A stretch of 5,666 nucleotides of DNA. Source: Deltaproteobacteria bacterium. Its GTDB lineage: Bacteria > Myxococcota_A > UBA9160 > SZUA-336. Under the pieces are notes generated by a model, which ran no database searches, had not been told where the DNA came from, and worked only from the letters and a program-made list of their open reading frames with translations. The first letter of the stretch is position 1. Each line of letters starts with the position of its first letter. Of this stretch, positions 1 through 5,354 are shown one piece after another. The stretch is taken from contig DAOUZG010000136.1 in assembly GCA_030665705.1 (NCBI GenBank), positions 1 to 5,666 on the forward strand, written 5' to 3'. The translations under genes were made by a program, and so were the position numbers.

Positions 1-96
1 AGCCACAGACGGGCCGCCAAGACGGAGAGAGCTCGAGGCGCTCTCCCCGATTCGAGAAACCTGAGTAAAGACGATTCGGTTCGAGTCAGAGTTCAT
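1..96 (-). CDS. Possible start of a minus-strand gene running off the left edge (uncertain)
   Basis: An ATG (complement of 94-96) opens 32 codons that stay open to the window edge, reading MNSDSNRIVFTQVSRIG and on. AAAGAGG lies 3 bases upstream, a usable though close Shine-Dalgarno sequence. It would be co-directional with the helicase, which ends at 280. Against it, G/C at third codon positions is only about 60 percent by my count, lower than in the clear genes here, and I recognise no family. The remaining 97-279 shows nothing I can call: open frames there are short or are extensions of antisense shadows of the helicase gene. Confidence 0.2.
   Translation of the reverse strand, partial: MNSDSNRIVFTQVSRIGESASSSLRLGGPSVA
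27..45. other. Small GC-rich hairpin
   Basis: GAGAGC (27-32) is perfectly complementary to GCTCTC (40-45) around a 7-base loop. No T-run follows on either strand, so a standard intrinsic terminator is not supported. It could help end a transcript from either side or be chance; if the left-edge minus-strand gene is real, it lies inside that gene. Confidence 0.35.
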
Positions 97-279
97 ATGC
101 CTCTTTATCGTGGGCTGCGGGTCGTCCGGTCCTGGCGCGACGTCCGTGCGGTGTCCCACGGGGAACGTCCGTTGTGTCCGTCGCCCCCGGGCATCACGGG
201 ATCCCAATGTGCAAAAGAGGAGGCGCTCGCGTGCACCGTCCGTCTGGCGCGCCTGGCGGAAGAGGCCGCAGGCGGACCT

Positions 280-3231
280 CTATGCCCTTGCCGTCCTCGC
301 CCGGGCATGGAGGTCCCAGGCGGTCGGAACCCGCACGAGGGTTCCGTCGCGAGTCCGGATCCGCACGTGCCCCTCCCGGGCCGCAAAGGAGACCAGATCG
401 CGCACGAGTTCCACATCGCGACGGCAGTAGGTCTCCACGCGCTCGATCTCCCCTCGACGGAACCACTCGATCGACTGCAGCCCGTCCCCACCCTTGGTCT
501 GCTCCAGGGTTGCCTCGGCCAGGTGGGCGAGCGATACACGGTGACCGAGCTGACGGTGCAGCTCGTCGAGCAGGTCGAAGGTCGGCAATCTCTCGAGCGG
601 CCGGGTGGTATAGGCGCGGAGCACCCCGTAGTCGAATCGACGGATGTTGAAGCCCACCACGAGGTCGGCCTCGAAGAGGCGGTCGACGAACTCGGCGGCC
701 CGGTCCTCGAGGTAGGTCTCGAAGCGCCCGGCTCGCTCGTCCCAGACGACGCCGAGCGCGAGCCGCATGAGGTGCGTGTTGTGCCAGCCGCCGACCTCTT
801 CGGCCGACCGTTGTGTCTCGAGGTCGAAGATCAGCACCGTGGGCTCCGTGTCCTCGGGTGCGGGCCGCTCGGGTGCGAGCGGCGGCGCGTCTGTGCGCTG
901 GGGGCCCACGACGGGAAGCGGCTCGGGCGAGAGGATCAGCTCCACCACGCGGAGCGCCGCGCGCTTGTCGAGAGGACGGTTTCCGGAGCCACAGCGGGGC
1001 GAGTAGATACAGCCGGGACAACCCTCGTCACAGCCGCACTCCGCGATTGCTTCCCGGGTGGCTTCAAGCAACGCCTCCGCGCGTTCGAACAAGATGCGGC
1101 TGATTCCGATGCCGCCCGGCTGACCGTCGTAGAGGAAGACCGCAGGTCCCCGCACCTGGGGATGGCTCGGCGTCGAAATACCGGCCATGTCGAGCCGGTC
1201 GCAGAGCGCCAGAAGCGGAACGAGCGCCAGCGCGGCGTGCTCGAGGCCGTGGAGCCCGCCCATGAAGTGTCCCCCCTCTGTGCGGACGAGAGGCTCGGCC
1301 TCGGGGGCGATCTCGAACCAGAGCCCTTCGGTTTCGAAGCGGATCGGCGGAAGGTCGAGCGGGTAGGTGCCGAGCAGGTCCTGTCCGTAGATCCGGCGCT
1401 TCTCGTAGCGCTGCATGCGGGTGGTGACGCGGAGGCGGCCCTTCCGCAACAGCGCGTTTCCGAGCGGGCGCGAGCCCGTCACCTCGAGGATCTCGGTCTC
1501 CTTGTCCGCGAGGGCGCGCGTGTAGTAATCGACGCTGACCGGGCCGTCCACCTCTACCTCGCATCGCTCGAGATCCAGACGTCGGACGCAGTAGGCCCTC
1601 GCACGATGAAGATAGATCGCACCGGGGTGACATTCGGCGTAGACGCGGCCGGCACCGATCGTTCCGATCACGCGGCTTCGTCCCTCGCCGGGGCGGCGGA
1701 TCAGAAACGATTCACCAACAGAACGTAGCGAGACCTCGCGGGTGGGACGGGCCCGGCCGGCGAGCCACTCGCCTCCGCGTACGCTCTCGAGCAGGGAGCC
1801 CTCGCGCGTCGCTTCTTCCACCGCCTCACGGACTCCGGGCTCCGAGAGCCAGGGCTCATCGGACTCGAGCGGTAGCTCGGCCGCGCCACAGGCGAGGTGC
1901 GCGCGGAGAATGTCATCGTTGGCGGGGTTGAGGATGGCGTCCTCCGCGGGATGGTCGAGGAGAATCCGGGGGTGTTCAATGAGATAGCGATCCAGAGCGT
2001 CCTCTTGCGGGACGAGGAGAACGACGCCCTCGCGCCCCCGTCCGACGCGACCGGCTCGCTGGCGAGTCGCGAGCACCGAGCCCGGGTACCCGACCAGGAG
2101 GCAGACGTCGAGGCCCCCGACATCGATGCCGAGCTCGAGTGCCGAGGTCGAGATTACACCCTCGAGCTCTCCGCTGAAGAGTCGCTGCTCGATATTCCGA
2201 CGCTCCTCCGGAAGGAAGCCACCGCGGTAGGAGGAGACACGTGCTGCGAGCTCTGGAGCTGAATCCAGGATCCAGGTGTGCATCAGCTCGGTGATGCGAC
2301 GAGACTGCGTGAAGGCGATGGTGCGCAGGCCTCTCGAGAGACACTCCCGGAAGAGGCGCGCCGCGACGGTAGAGGGGGAGAGTTCGGGACTGATGAACCC
2401 GTAGTGCCGAACGGGCTTCGGGGCTCCGTCCGCATCGACGACCACGGCCGGACGCCCGACGAGCTGTTCGAAGAAGGGACTCGGGTTTCCGATTGTCGCG
2501 GAGCAGGCGATCACGCGCGGGTCCGCACCGTGGCGCCGGGCAACCCGGAGGAGACGTCGGAGCACCTGCGCGACGTGGGAGCCGAAGACGCCGCGATAGG
2601 TGTGGACCTCGTCGAGCACGATGAGCTCCAGCCGCGACAGAAAGGTCCGCCATCGGGTGTGGGAGGGAAGAAGTCCGACGTGAAGCATGTCCGGCGTCGA
2701 TAGGAGGACCGTCGGTGGCGATTCACGGATGCGACGACGGCGATAGGGCGAGGTGTCCCCGTCGTAGATCTCTGCGGACTGCTTCGAGGCGAGCGGGAGC
2801 GTGGAGAGGTCGGCTCGGAGGCTCCCCAGCTGGTCCTGCTCGAGCGCCTTGAGCGGGAAGAGAAACAGGGCCCGGGCCTCCGGATCCTCGAGTGCTCGCA
2901 CGGCGACCGCGAGGTTGTAGACGAGGCTCTTTCCGCTCGCCGTGGCGGTGGCCACCAGAACGTCATGACCTGCTCGGGTCGCCTCGAGGGCCCGTGCCTG
3001 GTGCGTGTACAGCTCGGGAATCCCCCGTCGGCGAAGGAGCGGCGTTACCCCCGAGGGGAGTGCGAGCGCTCCCGTGCGCGTCCCCTTCGACGCAAGCGTC
3101 TCCACGTGCACGATCCGCCCGCCGAGGCGGCCGGCGGGAAGACCGCGCAGCTCTTCCAGAAAAGCCCGCAGCGGGGAGTTCGATCCGCGAATCTCCGCCG
3201 GGGGCGGCGCGGTCTCGGGCTCGGTCGCCAC
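280..3231 (-). CDS. MrfA/YprA-like DEXH helicase with DUF1998 zinc region, fused to a C-terminal DEDD 3'-5' exonuclease domain
   Basis: Predicted cytoplasmic ATP-dependent DNA helicase-nuclease of 983 residues. Helicase motifs are intact: Q-motif-like YTHQ (75-78), Walker A ATASGKS (96-102), DEVH box (207-210), SATIGNP (244-250), STSALELGID (361-370) and the arginine-finger motif QRAGRVGRGR (391-400). Residues 650-770 match the MrfA/DUF1998 end: YDGQPGGIG (701-709), then Cys 732, 734, 738, 741 and 747 followed by NRPLDK, the family's expected metal-binding site. A Pro-rich linker (about 768-798) leads to an RNase H-fold exonuclease: FDLET (Asp803, Glu805), FNIRRFD (Asp867), FDLLDELH (885-892) and YCRRD (Tyr935, Asp939). 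In Bacillus subtilis MrfA and MrfB are separate proteins that repair mitomycin C damage; here both activities are on one chain. The GTG start at 3231 is supported by GGAG five bases upstream and an in-frame stop further upstream. It is divergent from the Rrf2 operon. Helicase family is certain; the repair role is inferred. Confidence 0.95.
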   Translation of the reverse strand: MATEPETAPPPAEIRGSNSPLRAFLEELRGLPAGRLGGRIVHVETLASKGTRTGALALPSGVTPLLRRRGIPELYTHQARALEATRAGHDVLVATATASGKSLVYNLAVAVRALEDPEARALFLFPLKALEQDQLGSLRADLSTLPLASKQSAEIYDGDTSPYRRRRIRESPPTVLLSTPDMLHVGLLPSHTRWRTFLSRLELIVLDEVHTYRGVFGSHVAQVLRRLLRVARRHGADPRVIACSATIGNPSPFFEQLVGRPAVVVDADGAPKPVRHYGFISPELSPSTVAARLFRECLSRGLRTIAFTQSRRITELMHTWILDSAPELAARVSSYRGGFLPEERRNIEQRLFSGELEGVISTSALELGIDVGGLDVCLLVGYPGSVLATRQRAGRVGRGREGVVLLVPQEDALDRYLIEHPRILLDHPAEDAILNPANDDILRAHLACGAAELPLESDEPWLSEPGVREAVEEATREGSLLESVRGGEWLAGRARPTREVSLRSVGESFLIRRPGEGRSRVIGTIGAGRVYAECHPGAIYLHRARAYCVRRLDLERCEVEVDGPVSVDYYTRALADKETEILEVTGSRPLGNALLRKGRLRVTTRMQRYEKRRIYGQDLLGTYPLDLPPIRFETEGLWFEIAPEAEPLVRTEGGHFMGGLHGLEHAALALVPLLALCDRLDMAGISTPSHPQVRGPAVFLYDGQPGGIGISRILFERAEALLEATREAIAECGCDEGCPGCIYSPRCGSGNRPLDKRAALRVVELILSPEPLPVVGPQRTDAPPLAPERPAPEDTEPTVLIFDLETQRSAEEVGGWHNTHLMRLALGVVWDERAGRFETYLEDRAAEFVDRLFEADLVVGFNIRRFDYGVLRAYTTRPLERLPTFDLLDELHRQLGHRVSLAHLAEATLEQTKGGDGLQSIEWFRRGEIERVETYCRRDVELVRDLVSFAAREGHVRIRTRDGTLVRVPTAWDLHARARTARA

Positions 3232-3236
3232 GGGAT

Positions 3237-3240
3237 CTCC
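3237..3240 (-). promoter_or_regulatory. Ribosome binding site of the helicase-exonuclease gene
   Basis: GGAG on the minus strand lies 5 bases before the GTG at 3231. An in-frame stop further upstream leaves no better start, so this site fixes the N-terminus at a GTG codon. Confidence 0.6.
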
Positions 3241-3253
3241 GTCTGGAGGCGAG

Positions 3254-3264
3254 GGCGGATCGCC
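3254..3264. repeat. Short inverted repeat in the divergent intergenic region
   Basis: GGCG-GAT-CGCC is a perfect 4-base inverted repeat between the two divergent genes, lying between the helicase start and its candidate -10. It is a possible operator for the adjacent regulator, but it is short, GC-rich and could easily be chance. Confidence 0.2.
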
Positions 3265-3276
3265 AGGGGGAGTCTC

Positions 3277-3285
3277 ACTCTAGCA
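3277..3285 (-). promoter_or_regulatory. Candidate extended -10 promoter for the helicase gene
   Basis: On the minus strand TGCTAGAGT fits an extended -10 element (TGn plus TAGAGT, 4 of 6 to TATAAT). No good -35 hexamer is seen about 17 bases upstream. Initiation here would give a leader of roughly 40 bases including the GGAG site. Confidence 0.25.
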
Positions 3286-3327
3286 CGCGGTTGTCTGCCT
3301 GCCCGTCTATTCCCCAGTTCCCGCCTC

Positions 3328-3336
3328 TGCTACCGT
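3328..3336 (+). promoter_or_regulatory. Candidate extended -10 promoter for the Rrf2 operon
   Basis: TGCTACCGT has the TGnTAnnnT pattern of an extended -10. It sits only 9 bases before the ATG at 3346, which would leave a nearly leaderless transcript; that would fit the weak ribosome binding site of this gene. TTGTCT at 3291-3296 resembles a -35 hexamer but is not at a standard distance from this element. Confidence 0.15.
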
Positions 3337-3345
3337 GCGGAATCG

Positions 3346-3783
3346 ATGCGGATCACACGACAGGTTCGCTACGCGGTCTACGGCCTGTTCGACCTCGCCT
3401 ACAGCGGCGAGGACCATCCCGTTGCTGTGCAGGAGATCGCCCGCCGACAGCGGGTGCCTACGCGTTACCTCGAGCAGATTCTCCAGAGGCTGCGCCGCGC
3501 GGGGCTGGTTGAAAGCAAGCGCGGTCCCGGCGGAGGCTACGTTCTGGCTCGTTCCCCGGGCGAGGTCACGCTCGCAGATATCGTCGTGGCGGTGGAGGGG
3601 TCGGTGCTCGAAGTGGCCGACGTAGGCCCAGAGGTGGGCGAGCGACCCGAGTTCGTCTGGTTGCTGATGGAGACGACAATCGGCGAGGTGCTCGGTTCGA
3701 TCAGCCTCGCGGAACTCTGCCGGGAGGCAGCCCAGCGGGGGGTGCCGCGGGCCGACAGCGAGCCAGCGATGTATCACATCTGA
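3346..3783 (+). CDS. Rrf2-family transcriptional regulator lacking the Fe-S cysteines
   Basis: A 145-residue dimeric winged-helix DNA-binding regulator. The N-terminus follows IscR closely: MRIT..VRYAVYGL, helix-turn-helix EIARRQRVPTRYLEQIL (30-46) and wing RGPGGGYVLAR (59-69). Glu43, which in IscR tunes operator choice, is at the same position. The segment where IscR carries its [2Fe-2S] ligands (about 88-106 here) has no cysteine, and the histidine ligand position is occupied by a bulky hydrophobic residue. The only cysteine is Cys125, outside that loop. Cluster binding is therefore unlikely, and the closest functional analogue type is a cluster-free Rrf2 protein such as CymR. The open frame extends upstream to 2965, but ATG 3346 gives the exact family N-terminus. 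Its ribosome binding site is weak (GGAA 4 bases upstream). As first gene of the rightward operon it probably regulates its own transcription; the ligand is unknown. Confidence 0.93.
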   Translation: MRITRQVRYAVYGLFDLAYSGEDHPVAVQEIARRQRVPTRYLEQILQRLRRAGLVESKRGPGGGYVLARSPGEVTLADIVVAVEGSVLEVADVGPEVGERPEFVWLLMETTIGEVLGSISLAELCREAAQRGVPRADSEPAMYHI

Positions 3784-3787
3784 AACG

Positions 3788-4339
3788 ATGCAGGATCGCG
3801 AAGAGCTTCCAGCGATTCACAGTGCGCATGTCGAGGGCGATCCCCCGGAGGTAGTCCCGGATCCCCTGCAACCCCCCTTCGTCCTCGGCCGAAGCCTCCT
3901 GGCGGAGGTGTATGAGCACGCTCGCGAGTGCTATCCGGAGGAGTGCTGCGGGATCCTGACGGGGCCGCCGGAGGGTCTGCCGAGCGGGGTCACCCGTTTC
4001 GCGAACCTCCAGAACCGACAGCACGCGGCCGGACATTCGGATCTGGATGCACGCAGCGCCTTCTGGATCGACGTAGCGGAGCTCCAGCGGACGATACGCG
4101 CGCTCGAGGATGGAGGATATCGGATGCGGGCCGTCTACCATTCGCACACGGATGGGGGCGCGTACCTCTCGCACACCGACGTCCGAGCCGCGCTCGGACC
4201 GGACGGGCTGCCCCTCTGGCCCGACGTCGGGCATCTCGTGGTCTCGGTCCAGGCTGGAACCGTGCGCGAGGCGGCGTACTTCGAGTGGGACGGGGACCGG
4301 CGCGCCTTCGTGGGCCGTCGTGTCCGAGAGGAACCCTAG
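3788..4339 (+). CDS. JAMM/M67-family zinc metallopeptidase (JAB domain, Mec-like)
   Basis: A 183-residue predicted cytoplasmic zinc isopeptidase or peptidase. The JAMM signature is complete: Glu51/Glu52 in YPEECCGIL (49-57), then His118-Ser119-His120, seven residues, Ser128, two residues, Asp131 (HSH-x7-S-x2-D). His118, His120 and Asp131 should bind zinc, with Glu52 (or Glu51) as general base. The JAB core spans about 31-175; the first 30 residues are a Pro- and acid-rich extension with no recognised domain. Stand-alone bacterial JAMM enzymes process ubiquitin-fold sulfur-carrier proteins; mycobacterial Mec releases cysteine from CysO-cysteine. ATG 3788 lies 4 bases after the Rrf2 stop, there is no strong Shine-Dalgarno sequence and no other ATG, GTG or TTG before the core, so translation is probably coupled to the regulator. 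Family assignment is firm; the substrate is inferred, since no sulfur carrier is visible in the window. Confidence 0.92.
   Translation: MQDREELPAIHSAHVEGDPPEVVPDPLQPPFVLGRSLLAEVYEHARECYPEECCGILTGPPEGLPSGVTRFANLQNRQHAAGHSDLDARSAFWIDVAELQRTIRALEDGGYRMRAVYHSHTDGGAYLSHTDVRAALGPDGLPLWPDVGHLVVSVQAGTVREAAYFEWDGDRRAFVGRRVREEP
4326..4333 (+). promoter_or_regulatory. Ribosome binding site of the lipoprotein gene, inside the JAMM coding region
   Basis: GAGAGGAA lies within the last codons of the peptidase gene, 6 bases before the GTG at 4340. It supports initiation immediately after the TAG stop rather than readthrough, and fits translational coupling of the two genes. Confidence 0.6.
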
Positions 4340-5287
4340 GTGAGGTGCCGGGCGATTCGCTTCGTCGTGGCGGCGCTGTTCATCGGCTGCGGAGGGTTCT
4401 CGCTAGAGGAGGTCCCCTCCGCCCCGATCGCCTTTCTGAGCCAGGAGCAGGGTTCGATCTCCGACCTCGAGGAGTTCGCTCGGGCGGTGCAGCTCGTCGG
4501 ACCAGACGATCGCGATCGCGAGGGCCGGCCGACTCGTGCCACGATCGCGCTCCTCGTCGTTCCAACGGGGGCCGTGCGGCCCGTGCCCGACGCGGGTCCT
4601 GGGCACTACCCGCTCGACTGGAGTTCGGACGGGTTGCGTCTTCTCGTGGGACGCCGGGGCAAACACCTCCTCGAACTGCTCGAGTGGAACCGACTCACGG
4701 GGGCGTGGGACCGCGTCACCCCGAGATTCTCGCTCGGGACGGCTGCGTTCGGCTCGGGACCGATTCGCTTTGCCTGGGTCGAATTCGCAGGCCGAGGCTC
4801 CGATCCCGCCACGAGACCGATCGTCGTTCGCGTCGACAACGCCGGTTCCGATCCGTTGCCCGGCAGCGCCGGGGGACGCGATCCGGACGTTTCGAGCGAT
4901 GGACGGCACGTGGTGTTCATCCAACCCCACCCCCGAAAGGGGCGCGAGGACCGGATCCTCCTGGCGGAGCTGGGAGGGGAAGAGCCCAGGCCGATTGCTC
5001 GAGGAGGACAGCCGCGGTTCTCCCACGACGGGCAATGGATCGTGTTCGTGACGCGACGGCGCGGCAATGCGGATGTCTGGATGATGAGATGGGATGGAAC
5101 GGCGAAACGGCCCGTCGTGACCTCCGGCTTCGACGACGAATTTCCGGCGCTATCCCCCGACGGGCGGTTTGTCGTATACGCCTCCGTGCGAGAACGGGAG
5201 GTGAGTCAGCTCTACATGACGCGGCTCGAGGATGGCGTCGAGGTTCAAATCACACACAGGGGGCAGAGCGGGAGACCGGTCTGGTAG
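4340..5287 (+). CDS. Probable lipoprotein with TolB-like PD40 (WD40-like) beta-propeller repeats
   Basis: A 315-residue predicted exported protein. The N-terminus has Arg2, Arg4 and Arg7, a hydrophobic stretch (8-16) and a lipobox-like FIGC with Cys17 as the likely lipidated residue. Phe at -3 is not the usual Leu/Val/Ile, so lipidation is probable rather than certain. Gly18 at +2 would not retain the protein in the inner membrane by the E. coli rule. PD40-type turns recur: DWSSDG (93-98), DVSSDG (183-188), RFSHDG (226-231) and ALSPDG (270-275), each followed by a hydrophobic strand such as RFVVYAS, as in TolB-like propellers. The chain ends at GRPVW, where the next SPDG turn would be expected. 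The GTG start directly abuts the JAMM stop and has GAGAGGAA 6 bases upstream. The start is supported by the signal peptide beginning at once. Role unknown; possibly a periplasmic scaffold or binding protein. Confidence 0.85.
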   Translation: MRCRAIRFVVAALFIGCGGFSLEEVPSAPIAFLSQEQGSISDLEEFARAVQLVGPDDRDREGRPTRATIALLVVPTGAVRPVPDAGPGHYPLDWSSDGLRLLVGRRGKHLLELLEWNRLTGAWDRVTPRFSLGTAAFGSGPIRFAWVEFAGRGSDPATRPIVVRVDNAGSDPLPGSAGGRDPDVSSDGRHVVFIQPHPRKGREDRILLAELGGEEPRPIARGGQPRFSHDGQWIVFVTRRRGNADVWMMRWDGTAKRPVVTSGFDDEFPALSPDGRFVVYASVREREVSQLYMTRLEDGVEVQITHRGQSGRPVW

Positions 5288-5314
5288 CGGGGTCGGTAGA
5301 CGTGATCGTGAGGA

Positions 5315-5338
5315 CGATGCGCGGCTCGATGCGCGGCT
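5315..5338 (+). repeat. Perfect 12-base tandem direct repeat upstream of ald
   Basis: CGATGCGCGGCT occurs twice in a row (5315-5326 and 5327-5338). The first seven bases, CGATGCG, recur at 5353-5359 over the ald start codon. The repeats lie in the 67-base gap between the lipoprotein stop and ald. They may be a slippage duplication or a regulator-binding pair; nothing in the sequence decides between these. Confidence 0.9.
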
Positions 5339-5341
5339 GAT

Positions 5342-5348
5342 AGGGAGG
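5342..5348 (+). promoter_or_regulatory. Strong ribosome binding site of ald
   Basis: AGGGAGG, the best Shine-Dalgarno match in the window, lies 6 bases before the ATG at 5355. It selects this ATG over the two ATGs in the tandem repeat just upstream. Confidence 0.75.
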
Positions 5349-5354
5349 TCAACG

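Noticed and set aside
27..45. Hairpin as an intrinsic terminator
   Set aside because: No T-run follows the stem on either strand and the stem is only six pairs, so it is listed only as a hairpin.
71..99. tRNA-like T-loop (GGTTCGAGTC)
   Set aside because: The flanking T-stem has a mismatch, no matching acceptor stem or anticodon arm is found about 65 bases upstream, and the rest does not fold as a tRNA.
65..430. Lipoprotein-like stretch reading LFIVGCGSSG in plus frame 2 (101-130)
   Set aside because: A good lipobox by eye, but after the in-frame stop at 62-64 there is no ATG, GTG or TTG upstream of it to make a signal peptide (the first GTG, at 110, is inside the lipobox). The downstream residues are Arg-rich and run antisense into the helicase gene.
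97..1728. Open plus-strand frame of 543 codons
   Set aside because: It lies antisense to the helicase-exonuclease gene, has no recognisable domain, and long antisense frames are expected in GC-rich coding DNA. The minus strand carries all the motifs.
280..3231. DUF1998 helicase as part of a DISARM-like or other defence system
   Set aside because: The Cys motif and gene length fit MrfA. No methyltransferase, phospholipase-D protein or other defence partner is present, and the neighbours are metabolic.
2965..3345. N-terminal extension of the Rrf2 frame upstream of 3346
   Set aside because: The extension overlaps the helicase start in antisense and does not resemble any Rrf2 protein. ATG 3346 gives the exact family N-terminus.
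3788..4339. JAMM gene as part of a bacterial ubiquitin-like (Bil or CBASS-type) conjugation system
   Set aside because: No E1, E2, ubiquitin-like protein or cyclase gene is next to it; the neighbours are a regulator and a lipoprotein.
3928..5340. Open plus-strand frame of 470 codons overlapping the JAMM and lipoprotein genes
   Set aside because: It is a shadow frame: Arg-, Gly- and Pro-rich with no motif, while the overlapped frames show a full JAMM signature and PD40 repeats.
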